Origin: JBHJHP01 sp042219855
Lineage (GTDB): Bacteria > Bacteroidota > Bacteroidia > Bacteroidales > UBA5342
Assembly (NCBI RefSeq): GCF_042219855.1
Contig: NZ_JBHJHP010000001.1
Coordinates: 620,001 to 684,000 of the forward strand
Length of the DNA: 64,000 nt
Reading direction: 5' to 3'
The notes below the pieces were generated by a model, which searched no databases, was not told the origin of the DNA, and saw only the letters and a program-made list of their open reading frames with translations. Of the stretch, positions 1 through 8,923 are shown piece after piece. The translations under genes and the position numbers were made by a program. The first letter of the stretch is position 1, and the number at the start of each line of letters is the position of its first letter.

Positions 1-221
1 TATTCATGTTTGTAACTAGAGTTTTAAAACTAAACAAAATAAGATTCTTAAAACGGTTTAAAGGTTTATACAAGATTTTGTTAAATAAAACAAAAAACAT
101 CATTTTAAAACAAGATAAGGTAAATATAGTATCCACTGAAGTTTTGGACCAAATTAGAATTGAATTGAAAGATCAAACAGATTATTTAAGAGATAACTAT
201 AAAATTGATTATTCAATCTAA
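1..221 (+). CDS. C-terminal fragment of an unidentified protein (left-edge partial)
   Basis: The reading frame is already open at the window edge (codon TTC at 3-5 before the first ATG at 6), so this is probably the tail of a longer gene rather than a 71-residue protein. The visible part is strongly basic (many Lys/Arg between residues 7 and 40) and ends in a helical stretch of the type LKDQTDYLRDNYKID. Such a tail is reminiscent of the C-terminus of sulfotransferase-like proteins, but no catalytic motif is visible and I do not assign a function. It is AT-rich like the glycosyltransferase genes that follow and probably belongs to the same polysaccharide locus. Confidence 0.5.
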   Translation, partial: FMFVTRVLKLNKIRFLKRFKGLYKILLNKTKNIILKQDKVNIVSTEVLDQIRIELKDQTDYLRDNYKIDYSI

Positions 222-291
222 TCATAAATGTAAATAGATGCTTGTTTTACTTTAATACAACTAAATTTATATTAAACGATTAAATAGAAAA

Positions 292-1191
292 ATGAATAAA
301 ACTCATGATCCTCTCGTATCGGTTATTGTTTTAACATATAATAGTTTGGATTATGTATTGGAAACTTTAGAGAGTGTAAAACAACAGTCATATAAAAAAA
401 TTGAATTAATTATAACGGATGACGGTTCGTCTGATAAAACCGTTAGTACATGTGAAACCTGGTTATTGAGGAATAAAAAATGGTTTATACAAACTCGACT
501 AATTACCACCGAGAAAAATACTGGAGTTCCAGCAAATTGTAATCGTGGAATAAAGGCAGCAAAAGGTGAATGGATAAAATTTATTGGTGGCGATGATTTA
601 TTACTGAAAGATTGTATAAAAAATAATATTGACAATACAGTAAAAAATGCAAAGATTAAAATCCAGTTTTCGAAGCAGCTATACTTTAAAGCATTAAATG
701 GGGAAAAACAAATAATTGAAGATCTTTATTTCAAAGAAAATTACAGATATTACAATATTGATAATGAAGAACAATATAAAGTTTTATTAGTAAGGAACTT
801 TTTAATTGCACCAACATCGTTTTTTAAAGCAACTGTATTTTATGAGATTGGTTTGTTTGACGAATCAATAAAGGGAATTGAGGACTATCCGTTTTGGTTG
901 AAAGCTTCCCAGAAAGGTTATAAATTTTACTTTTTTGATAAGGAAACCGTCATGTACAGAAAGTCTGAAATTAATAGTTCCAGTTTGCCGAGAATGCATT
1001 TATATATGAAAAAGATATTTTTTAAATATAGATTCATTCCATTGTTGAAATATAGGCCTTATTACGCATATGACAGGTTTATCTTTTACACCTTAATTCC
1101 TTTAATCCTTAAAAACAAATATTTCAAAGTGTTTTATTATGTATTATCACCATTATCAGTATTTAAGTCATTCAGCAACATTAATCCATGA
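292..1191 (+). CDS. Family 2 glycosyltransferase (GT-A fold)
   Basis: Predicted cytoplasmic or membrane-associated glycosyltransferase of 299 residues that adds a sugar from a nucleotide-sugar donor to a growing surface glycan. The N-terminus carries the GT2 signature: SVIVLTYN at residues 10-17, the nucleotide-binding DDGSSD at 43-48, and a DxD-like GGDD at 99-102. Residues near 190-200 (GIEDYPFW) match the ED motif near the acceptor site. The C-terminal 60 residues are aromatic and basic, as in membrane-associated GT2 enzymes. The stop overlaps the start of the next glycosyltransferase by 4 bp (ATGA), so the two are translationally coupled. Donor and acceptor cannot be read from sequence. 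Confidence 0.93.
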   Translation: MNKTHDPLVSVIVLTYNSLDYVLETLESVKQQSYKKIELIITDDGSSDKTVSTCETWLLRNKKWFIQTRLITTEKNTGVPANCNRGIKAAKGEWIKFIGGDDLLLKDCIKNNIDNTVKNAKIKIQFSKQLYFKALNGEKQIIEDLYFKENYRYYNIDNEEQYKVLLVRNFLIAPTSFFKATVFYEIGLFDESIKGIEDYPFWLKASQKGYKFYFFDKETVMYRKSEINSSSLPRMHLYMKKIFFKYRFIPLLKYRPYYAYDRFIFYTLIPLILKNKYFKVFYYVLSPLSVFKSFSNINP

Positions 1192-2405
1192 ATTTTATAT
1201 TTTGTTGTAATGAGTATCCACCATCTAAGAATGGTGGTGTAGGTACAGTAACAAAGATAGTTGCAGAAGAGCTAACTCAAAGGGGACACCGTGTTATTGT
1301 TATTGGGTCTTATGATTATTATTATCCTTACCTTAATAAGGATAAACGACCAATCAAAACAATAATCAATAATGTTGAAATTCATAATCTAACTTATAAC
1401 CGATATAAAAGGTATTTTGGTCTAAGATTTTCCCGTTTTATACAGCTTTTTTTAAGAAAAATCTATGTTGAACATTTCATTATTAAGGGCGCAATTAGAA
1501 AGCAGGAAGGTTATATAAAAGATTTAGCCGATAAGAATAAAACCGATATAATTGAATTTGTTGATTACAATATATTTAATAAGTTATTAAAGTTTAAAAT
1601 TAAGTATGCTTCTTATAAACAAAAAACAACATTCAGAATCCACGGTTCTGCATCTTTTATACATTATTTCAAGAATGGTTCTATCAATAATACACTTTTA
1701 GAAAATGATATTAACTATTTAAGTAACGCGGATTTTATATTAAGTACAAGTGATTTTTCCAGCCAATTTTTAAAAAAACACTTAAATGTTAAATCAAAAA
1801 TTGATAAGATATATAATCCAATTAGTTTTAATAAAAAACTGGTTAAGCCTTTAAATTTAGAAAGTAACAGGTTACTTTATTTTGGTAAATTAACAAAAAC
1901 AAAAGGAATATTTACTTTAATAAAAGCATTTAATGAAATCTCACTAAAGCATTCAGAATTTGAATTAATCATAATTGGAACCGGTGAAAAAATACAAGTT
2001 GAAAATGAAATAACACCTCATGTTAAGTCACAAGTAAAGTTTTTAGGATTTGTTTCGGATGAAGAATTAGTAGATGAAATAGACAAGTCGTATTTGTGCA
2101 TTTTACCATCATATTTTGAAAACTTTAGCATGGCTGCTTTGGAAGTTCTGTCAAGAAAACGGACATTGATATACACAAAACGGGCTTCTGGTCCAGAATT
2201 AATTGATGATGGTGAAAATGGTATATTGGTTAACCCAGAAGACCATGAAGAACTAAAAAATAAGATCGAAAAGTTAATTATTGACAAGGATTATAACTTT
2301 CAGTTAGCAGAAAAAGGATATAAGCATTGTATGAAACATTTCTCAACAGATAAAATTGTTGATTCATTAGAAGGATATTATAGGAGTATATTAGCTAATA
2401 GTTAA
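1188..2405 (+). CDS. Family 4 glycosyltransferase (GT-B fold)
   Basis: A 405-residue retaining glycosyltransferase with two Rossmann-like domains. The N-terminal acceptor domain begins with the Gly-rich loop NEYPPSKNGGVGTV (about residues 8-21). The C-terminal donor domain contains GKLTKTKGIFTLIKAF (about 228-243), IIGTGEK, and the E-x7-E motif in ENFSMAALE near residue 310, where the two Glu residues contact the nucleotide-sugar. SGPELIDDGENGILV near 335 is also typical. It overlaps the upstream GT2 gene by 4 bp and directly abuts the downstream GT2, so it sits inside the long polysaccharide operon. Sugar specificity is unknown. Confidence 0.93.
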   Translation: MNFIFCCNEYPPSKNGGVGTVTKIVAEELTQRGHRVIVIGSYDYYYPYLNKDKRPIKTIINNVEIHNLTYNRYKRYFGLRFSRFIQLFLRKIYVEHFIIKGAIRKQEGYIKDLADKNKTDIIEFVDYNIFNKLLKFKIKYASYKQKTTFRIHGSASFIHYFKNGSINNTLLENDINYLSNADFILSTSDFSSQFLKKHLNVKSKIDKIYNPISFNKKLVKPLNLESNRLLYFGKLTKTKGIFTLIKAFNEISLKHSEFELIIIGTGEKIQVENEITPHVKSQVKFLGFVSDEELVDEIDKSYLCILPSYFENFSMAALEVLSRKRTLIYTKRASGPELIDDGENGILVNPEDHEELKNKIEKLIIDKDYNFQLAEKGYKHCMKHFSTDKIVDSLEGYYRSILANS

Positions 2406-3350
2406 ATGTCAGAGCAACCTCTAATAACTGTTTTTATATTAAACTGGAATCGTAAGCAATACCTTGATAGGGTTATAAGATCCATAATAAATCAGACGTA
2501 TAAAAATTTGGAGATCCTATTTGTAGATAATGATTCCAGTGATGGCTCTTATGAATATGTAAAGGCCAATTATCCAAATATAAATGCATATAAATTAGAT
2601 GAAAATTATGGCTGTCCTTATGGAAGGACACTGGGTAGCCGGTGGGCAAATGGCGAATTCATATTATATGCAGATGATGATGGGGTTTTAGATAAATACG
2701 CCCTTGAAAATGCTTATAATAGTATTACAACTGATGACAGAATAGGGGTTGTAAGTGGAAAGGTTATAGAATTTACACGTGAGAATGAGATTACTGATAA
2801 CATTTCAATTAAACCTGATAAAAAGATATTACCTTTTTTTCATGGTGGTATTTCCATGCACAGAATGAGTATGTATGCTAAAACCGGATTATATCCTCCT
2901 TTTTATTTTTACGGAGGAGAGGAAGGATATTTATCAATGAATATGCTAAAAAATAACTACTACGTTATTCATGACGCTTCGGTTGTTTTATGGCATGAAA
3001 AGAAAAAAAACAGAAATAGGGCTGTTGAACTGGTTAACCGGCAAAAAAATAACCTGACCAATAAAACAATATTTTGGCCGTGGATCTATTTGTCATTGTA
3101 TGTTTTAAAAATCATAATTAAACATCCTTACCAGGCATTTAAATATAAGGTATTATTGAACTGGTTAAAACTCTGGCCAACTCAAATCATAAAATCATTT
3201 TTAACAGGATTACATAACAGAGCCCCTTTGATGAGAAATGAATTTAAATCTTATATTGGTTTAAGCATAAATACAAATAAAGTAATACCAGAAAAATTTG
3301 ATAAAATATCAGTATTTAAGAAACTGTTTTTTGTTATAGTAAATAGTTAA
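2406..3350 (+). CDS. Family 2 glycosyltransferase
   Basis: A 314-residue GT2 enzyme. Its N-terminus reads ITVFILNWNRKQYLDRVI, followed by a FVDNDSSDGS nucleotide-binding motif near residue 40 and ADDDG near residue 90 as the metal-binding DxD. The VDNDSSD form, with Asn between the Asp residues, is typical of the rhamnosyltransferase-like branch, but specificity cannot be fixed by eye. Downstream segments (FHGGISMHR, FYFYGGEEGYLS) match the acceptor part of that branch. The last 100 residues contain hydrophobic aromatic stretches (IFWPWIYLSLYVLKIII) that may attach the protein to the inner membrane. It begins on the base after the previous stop. Confidence 0.92.
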   Translation: MSEQPLITVFILNWNRKQYLDRVIRSIINQTYKNLEILFVDNDSSDGSYEYVKANYPNINAYKLDENYGCPYGRTLGSRWANGEFILYADDDGVLDKYALENAYNSITTDDRIGVVSGKVIEFTRENEITDNISIKPDKKILPFFHGGISMHRMSMYAKTGLYPPFYFYGGEEGYLSMNMLKNNYYVIHDASVVLWHEKKKNRNRAVELVNRQKNNLTNKTIFWPWIYLSLYVLKIIIKHPYQAFKYKVLLNWLKLWPTQIIKSFLTGLHNRAPLMRNEFKSYIGLSINTNKVIPEKFDKISVFKKLFFVIVNS

Positions 3351-3351
3351 A

Positions 3352-4473
3352 ATGAAAGTACTTATTGTTCAAAGAGTATTACCCAAGTACAGGCAGGATA
3401 TTTTTACCGAATTAAATAAGGAGGTAAAGATTAATGTGATGTATAGTCAACTCAAACATGCATCTTTTCTGTATGAACAAAAAAGTAAAGATGATTTGTT
3501 TATAAAAGTTCCTGCATACAAGTTTGGGAAAAGCAATACAGCAATATTGCAATGGCCACTTAAATTAATAAGGAAAATAAAACCGGAACTTATTGTTTGT
3601 GAAGCTTCTCCAAGTTTTTTAACATTATGGCTAATAATAATTTTAAAATACTTTTTAAGTTTTAAATTGGCTCTTTGGGGGCACGGTGTTAAATATAATG
3701 TTTCAAATCCGTATTTAGGCTTTCGAGGTAAACTCATAAAGTATTTACATAAAAAAGCGGATGCATTATTAATTTATTCCCGTGATAGAGCAGAAATTAT
3801 TCGAAAATTCCCTATGAATTGTGAAAAGACATTTGTTGCAAGTAACACTTTGAATACGAATAAATTAATTGACATTAATAATCGTCTTAAAAAAACTGAT
3901 CTTAAAGATTTTAAAATTAAAAATGGCTTTAATAAAACATATAATCTAATCTTTGTTGGTAGGTTATTGGAAAACAAGGGAATTGATTTAATGCTTGAAG
4001 TTTTTAAGCTATTGAATGAAGACCTTGATATTGCTCTGCATATAATTGGAGATGGACCACAGAAAAATTTTGTGGAGCATGAAGCTGCTACATCTGAAAA
4101 TATTCACTACCATGGTCAGATCTACGATGAGGAATTACTTTCAAAGTATCTATTTTGTTCTGATTTATTTGTAATGTTGGGTTATGTCGGACTATCTATT
4201 ATTCATGCTTTTGCATTCTCTTGTCCGTTAATAACAACTTACGGTCCGGATCATAGTCCTGAAATTGAATACTTGAAAAACGATATGAATGGAAGAATAG
4301 TAAATAACAATATCCATGATATCAGGAATACCATTTTAGAAATACTAAATAATCCTCAAAAACTTGGTGAAATGCAGAGAGAAGCTTTTGATACTATAAA
4401 CTCAGAAGCAAGTTTGGAGAATTTTATATCTGGTTTTAAGCAATTAATTTCTTATTTGGATAATGAGATTTAA
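3352..4473 (+). CDS. GT4-like glycosyltransferase with a variant E-x7-E motif
   Basis: A 373-residue GT-B protein. The N-terminal domain opens with MKVLIVQRVLPKYRQDIF. The donor-domain start is FVGRLLENKGIDLMLEVF at about residue 200, followed by HIIGDGPQ. Where most GT4 enzymes have E-x7-E, this protein reads GYVGLSIIHAFA, with Gly and His in place of the two Glu residues, followed by HSPEIEYL. I recognise this as a recurring GT4 variant rather than a decayed gene, because the rest of the fold is intact. The gene is separated from its upstream neighbour by one base and overlaps the downstream polymerase-like gene by 11 bp. Confidence 0.9.
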   Translation: MKVLIVQRVLPKYRQDIFTELNKEVKINVMYSQLKHASFLYEQKSKDDLFIKVPAYKFGKSNTAILQWPLKLIRKIKPELIVCEASPSFLTLWLIIILKYFLSFKLALWGHGVKYNVSNPYLGFRGKLIKYLHKKADALLIYSRDRAEIIRKFPMNCEKTFVASNTLNTNKLIDINNRLKKTDLKDFKIKNGFNKTYNLIFVGRLLENKGIDLMLEVFKLLNEDLDIALHIIGDGPQKNFVEHEAATSENIHYHGQIYDEELLSKYLFCSDLFVMLGYVGLSIIHAFAFSCPLITTYGPDHSPEIEYLKNDMNGRIVNNNIHDIRNTILEILNNPQKLGEMQREAFDTINSEASLENFISGFKQLISYLDNEI

Positions 4474-5701
4474 GGAGTTTTACAGATGGTTTCGAAAAAT
4501 GCCTTTTTTAAAAAAATGGTTTGTTTTTTTTATAATTATTAGACCAATCATTGAACCTTTTTATTTTTTTAAAGAAATATCTGTTGTACTATCTCCATTG
4601 TATTGGATTGGATTATTGACATTTGTTTTTTCAATATTTGCATTAGTAAGATATAAAACCAATAAACTAAAGAAGTTTAATTCATTTAAAATATGGGGTA
4701 TATTTGTTATATTTTCATCATTTACATTAATATTTTCTTCAAGTCTGGTAGTATTTCTAAATTTCTTTATTAAGCTAACGTACCCTGTACTTATTTTCTT
4801 TTTTCTAAGGGTTTTAATTAAAAACAAAGTAGACTTAATAGGGGTATTAACAAGCTTCTTATATTCAATGATCTTTGTTGTTGGATGGTTCTTATATGAT
4901 ATTTTTGAATTTGGGTTTAACTTAAGATTTGGTAGCAGTTATGCGGATATTGTTAACTATGGGTTTTATGCAAACTTTGCATTTATATTACTAATATACT
5001 TTTTTATTGAATCCAGAAGCAAAAAAAAATTATTTAAGTTCAACATTAATCCATTAGTACTTATCGTATCAGTTTTAGCCATAATTTCTGCTCTTTGGGC
5101 TATTAAACATCTTGCTTCCATTGCTGTATTTATAGGTATCTCAATTGTATTTTTATTGACAAATTCAGGAACCAACAAGAAACTGTCATTTATTGCTTTG
5201 TTCGTTTATATTGGATTTATTCTAACTTTTGGTGGAAACTTCTATGAAGAAGTAATGTCGGAAAAGGTAGAAAAAGAAATAGAAGTTGCAGAGGGTGTGA
5301 GAGATGAAGCACAGTTGTTTCATGGTAGGGGATCAAGATGGATATGGTTATGGGATGAATATAAAAATGGAAACACTTTTTCTTATTTTTTTGGTTATCC
5401 ATATAATTTAAGGTTTTCATTTCACATGGTTGGGATTACACCTCATAATGATTTTTTGAGAATTCTATTTCTTACCGGAATTTTCGGACTCCTGTTTTAT
5501 CTATCTTTCATATTTAATATATTTAAGCGAATAAGGTTCTTGAATGAAAGGGATAAATTTTTGTTTTATTCATCCTTATTGACTTTTATCTTGTATTCAC
5601 TTTCTACTGTGCCTACTTTTTATCCTGGGTTTAATAATTTTATATTTACCACATTTGCATATCTAACTTTGCCAAAAGGTATTTTAAAATATTATGACTA
5701 A
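4463..5701 (+). CDS. O-antigen polymerase/ligase-like membrane protein (Wzy/WaaL type)
   Basis: A 412-residue, very hydrophobic protein with about ten predicted membrane helices and one large extracytoplasmic loop (about residues 255-325, rich in Glu/Lys/Arg). The loop is followed by HNDFLRILFLTGIFGLLFYL near residue 330, the His-Asn and Gly-rich pattern of the O-antigen ligase/polymerase superfamily. Members join undecaprenyl-linked repeat units or transfer the finished glycan to lipid A core. It is the only such protein in the cluster, so it probably polymerises the glycan built by the neighbouring transferases. Polymerase and ligase roles cannot be separated from sequence alone. It overlaps both neighbours, by 11 and 8 bp. 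Confidence 0.8.
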   Translation: MRFKEFYRWFRKMPFLKKWFVFFIIIRPIIEPFYFFKEISVVLSPLYWIGLLTFVFSIFALVRYKTNKLKKFNSFKIWGIFVIFSSFTLIFSSSLVVFLNFFIKLTYPVLIFFFLRVLIKNKVDLIGVLTSFLYSMIFVVGWFLYDIFEFGFNLRFGSSYADIVNYGFYANFAFILLIYFFIESRSKKKLFKFNINPLVLIVSVLAIISALWAIKHLASIAVFIGISIVFLLTNSGTNKKLSFIALFVYIGFILTFGGNFYEEVMSEKVEKEIEVAEGVRDEAQLFHGRGSRWIWLWDEYKNGNTFSYFFGYPYNLRFSFHMVGITPHNDFLRILFLTGIFGLLFYLSFIFNIFKRIRFLNERDKFLFYSSLLTFILYSLSTVPTFYPGFNNFIFTTFAYLTLPKGILKYYD

Positions 5702-6797
5702 ATATAAAGTGCTGATAGTTGGTAAGGAGCCACCCCCGTATTATGGAACAACCGTTTGGTACGAAACTCTGCAAAAACAATTGTGGCCCGATGATTTTAA
5801 AATGTGTTGGTTTAATAACAACATTCACAAACAATTATCAACCTTGGGCAAACTATCCATTAAAAAGATCTTTTTAAATGTTCAATTGTATTTTCAGTTT
5901 TTTAAATACCTGAAAAAAAATAAACCTGATTTAGTAATGGTTCCTATAAGTCAGGCAACTGTCGGTTTTCTAAAGGATTCTGTTTTTGTTTATATAAGTT
6001 CTATTTATTCAAAAACGATTCTCGTTTTACATGGTTCAAACTGGTTAAACTGGCTATCTAATAGTAGCAAACCTGTAAAGAGATATAGTGAACATATTAT
6101 TAGACGTGCTGATTCGGCCGTTGTATTAGGCGAAAATCTAAAGTTTATCTTTGAGAAATATCTGCCAAAAGATAGAATCTTTGCTGTTCCAAACGGTATA
6201 AATTTTCGTATAACGGAGAAAACGAAAGGTAAATCCAATGCAAATTCCAAATTGGTTTTAACGTATCTCGGAAATTTACAGGCCACAAAAGGCATTAAAG
6301 AGATTTTTAAATCATTGGAAAAAATAGATGCAGACAGGATTGTCTTTAAAGTAATTGGAGAATGGAGAGATAATGAAACTAAAGAATTCTGTTTAGATAT
6401 CGTAAACAAAAATCATTTGGATGTAGATTTTAAAGGTCCACTCTATGGTGAACATAAATATGCAGAATTGGCAACAAGTGATTTATTTATTTTTACACCA
6501 AAAATGCCGGAAGGTCATCCACTTGTAATACTGGAAGCAATGGCAATGGGTTTGCCAATTATTACAACGGACCGGGGAGCAATCAGTGAATCCGTACAAG
6601 ATGGATTTAATGGTTTTGTTTTGAAAGATCCGGAGCCAGATATTATTGCCCGGAAGATAAGCTTTTTTATAGATAATCCTTTGGAATTAAAGAAATGGGG
6701 AGAAAATAGTAAGAGTCTGTATAATAATAAGTTTACAGCTAAAAATATGGTTGAAAATTATTCAACTGTTTTTAGAAAAATATTGGAAATTAAATGA
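5694..6797 (+). CDS. Family 4 glycosyltransferase
   Basis: A 367-residue GT-B glycosyltransferase. The N-terminus has VGKEPPPYYGTTVWYETL, the Gly-rich acceptor-side loop. LHGSNWLNWL near residue 108 follows, then the donor-domain entry YLGNLQATKGIKEIFKSL near 190. The E-x7-E motif EGHPLVILEAMAMG is intact at about 270-283, followed by TTDRGAISESVQDGFNGFV. Start and stop overlap neighbouring genes by 8 bp and 4 bp. It is the last glycosyltransferase before the sugar-modifying block at 6.8-11.1 kb. Donor and acceptor are unknown. Confidence 0.93.
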   Translation: MTKYKVLIVGKEPPPYYGTTVWYETLQKQLWPDDFKMCWFNNNIHKQLSTLGKLSIKKIFLNVQLYFQFFKYLKKNKPDLVMVPISQATVGFLKDSVFVYISSIYSKTILVLHGSNWLNWLSNSSKPVKRYSEHIIRRADSAVVLGENLKFIFEKYLPKDRIFAVPNGINFRITEKTKGKSNANSKLVLTYLGNLQATKGIKEIFKSLEKIDADRIVFKVIGEWRDNETKEFCLDIVNKNHLDVDFKGPLYGEHKYAELATSDLFIFTPKMPEGHPLVILEAMAMGLPIITTDRGAISESVQDGFNGFVLKDPEPDIIARKISFFIDNPLELKKWGENSKSLYNNKFTAKNMVENYSTVFRKILEIK

Positions 6798-8923
6798 AAC
6801 AACTCACACAACAACTTAAATCGGGTAAAATGGAAATTGTTGAAGTGCCGTTTCCAGCATTAAACAAGGGCTATATCATGGTACGAAACCATTATTCCGT
6901 AATTAGCTCCGGCACAGAAGGCAAAACGGTGACTGATGCAAGAAAAGGATATATCGCCAAAGCACGATCTCGCCAAAAAGAAGTTAAACAGGTTATTTCG
7001 ATGATAAAAAGTAACGGATTGTTGCCAACATATAAATTTGTTATGAATAAGCTGGAAGCACCTTCTGCCCTGGGCTATAGTACTTCCGGAGAAGTTATTG
7101 CTGTTGGTGAAGGGGTAAACGAGTATCAGGTTGGTGATTGGGTAGCTTGTGGTGGAAATACAGCATCGCATGCCGATGTCATATCTGTTCCTGTAAACCT
7201 GGCTGTAAAGGTTCCTAAATCTGTAGATTTAAAACAAGCTGCATTTTCCACACTTGCGTCTATTGCCATACAGGGGATCAGGCAATCCAACTTAAGATTT
7301 GGTGAGAACTGCTTAATTATTGGAATGGGGATCATTGGGCAGCTGACCTACAAAATAATGGAAGCTTCCGGAATAAATCCGCTCGGTATAGATGTTTCAG
7401 AAACACAACTTACATTAGCCCGTAAAGCCGGATTAAACAGCGTATATAATCGTTCTCAGGATGGACTTGAAGAAATTATTTCAGCATTTACAGGTGGTAT
7501 TGGGATTGATGCTGTTATCATTACAGCCGGAACTTCGTCCATTGATCCGGTAGAATTTGCCGGTAAAGTAGCCCGCAAAAAAGGAAGGATAGTTGTTGTA
7601 GGTGCAGTACCAACAGGCTTTAGCAGAGAAAATTATTATAAAAAAGAACTCGAGTTGGTAATGTCAAGTTCTTATGGCCCCGGAAGATCTGATTTAAACT
7701 ATGAAGAAAAAGGACAGGACTACCCGGTTGGTTACGTACGCTGGACAGAAAACCGTAATATGCAGAGTTACATAAGACTTCTGGAGAACAATAGAATAAA
7801 TATAAGTTCTATGATTTCCCACACCTTTGACTTAGCTGATTCGCCTGATGCATACGATTTAATACTTTCAAAATCAGAACCATATTCAGGAATTCTGATT
7901 AATTATGATTTAGAGAGTACTTTAAATAAGGACGTATTACTGAGGAGCGATACCATTTCGGTAGATGAGGTAAATGTTGGTTTTATTGGTGCCGGCACTT
8001 TTGCACAGGGAACACTTTTACCAGCCATGAAGGACAAATGCAATTTTATTGGTGTTGCTACTTCACGAGGGAATACTGCAAAATATGTGGGAGACAAGTA
8101 TGGCTTTAACTATTGTGCCGAATCAGCTGATAAATTACTCGGGGATGAAACGATTAATACGGTTTTTGTTACAACCCGGCATAATTTGCATGCACAATAT
8201 GTCATCGAAGCGCTTACAAAAAATAAGAACGTCTTTGTTGAAAAGCCTTTAGCTATGAATTTCAAGGAGCTGAAGGATATTAAGAAATCCTTTGACAGGT
8301 CGCAGGGTAATGTAATGGTTGGATTCAACAGAAGATTTGCGCCGGCTGTTCAGGAACTAAAAAAGCATTTTAGTGATAATGTACCTAAATCAATTGTGAT
8401 CAGGGTTAATTCAGGAATTATGCCGAAAGAGCATTGGGTTAATGATCCGGAAATTGGAGGAGGACGTATTATTGGAGAAGCCTGTCACTTTATTGATTTA
8501 GCTATGTTTTTATCCAGTTCATCCATTATCTCTGTGTCTGCCGAGACCATGAAAGATCCAAATGATTTGAATAATACAGTTGCGATAAACCTAAAAATGA
8601 AAGATGGTAGTATAGCATCTGTAAATTATTTTGCCAATGGAAACAAAGAAGTCAGGAAAGAGTATATTGAAGTATATTCCGCAGGCGTTGTCGGGAGAAT
8701 AGATGATTTTAAGGAACTCTCAATATTTGGTAAAAAGGTGATCAATACAAAATATAAAAGTGTGGATAAAGGGCACAGGCATTGCGTTCAAACATTTCTA
8801 ACTTCAATTATGGAAGGGAAATGTCCTATTTCCTTTGAGGAATCTTATTTAAGCACTCTGGCTACATTAAAAGCTGTTCAAAGCATTAATGAAAACAGAA
8901 AGATTCAAATTGATGAGGAATGA
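6794..8923 (+). CDS. Bi-domain oxidoreductase: zinc-type alcohol dehydrogenase fused to Gfo/Idh/MocA
   Basis: A 709-residue fusion of two NAD(P)-binding enzymes. Residues 1 to about 375 are a medium-chain dehydrogenase (GEGVNEYQVGDWVACGG at about 101-117, Rossmann GMGIIGQLTYKIME near 178). Residues from about 390 to the end are a Gfo/Idh/MocA oxidoreductase (Rossmann GFIGAGTFAQGTLLP near 396, the EKP catalytic-lysine motif in VFVEKPLAMN near 482, and GGGRIIGEACHFIDL near 555). Fusions of this kind occur in polysaccharide loci and presumably carry out paired oxidation and reduction of a sugar nucleotide; the substrate is not established. It overlaps its upstream and downstream neighbours by 4 bp each. 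Both halves look intact. Confidence 0.9.
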   Translation: MKQLTQQLKSGKMEIVEVPFPALNKGYIMVRNHYSVISSGTEGKTVTDARKGYIAKARSRQKEVKQVISMIKSNGLLPTYKFVMNKLEAPSALGYSTSGEVIAVGEGVNEYQVGDWVACGGNTASHADVISVPVNLAVKVPKSVDLKQAAFSTLASIAIQGIRQSNLRFGENCLIIGMGIIGQLTYKIMEASGINPLGIDVSETQLTLARKAGLNSVYNRSQDGLEEIISAFTGGIGIDAVIITAGTSSIDPVEFAGKVARKKGRIVVVGAVPTGFSRENYYKKELELVMSSSYGPGRSDLNYEEKGQDYPVGYVRWTENRNMQSYIRLLENNRINISSMISHTFDLADSPDAYDLILSKSEPYSGILINYDLESTLNKDVLLRSDTISVDEVNVGFIGAGTFAQGTLLPAMKDKCNFIGVATSRGNTAKYVGDKYGFNYCAESADKLLGDETINTVFVTTRHNLHAQYVIEALTKNKNVFVEKPLAMNFKELKDIKKSFDRSQGNVMVGFNRRFAPAVQELKKHFSDNVPKSIVIRVNSGIMPKEHWVNDPEIGGGRIIGEACHFIDLAMFLSSSSIISVSAETMKDPNDLNNTVAINLKMKDGSIASVNYFANGNKEVRKEYIEVYSAGVVGRIDDFKELSIFGKKVINTKYKSVDKGHRHCVQTFLTSIMEGKCPISFEESYLSTLATLKAVQSINENRKIQIDEE

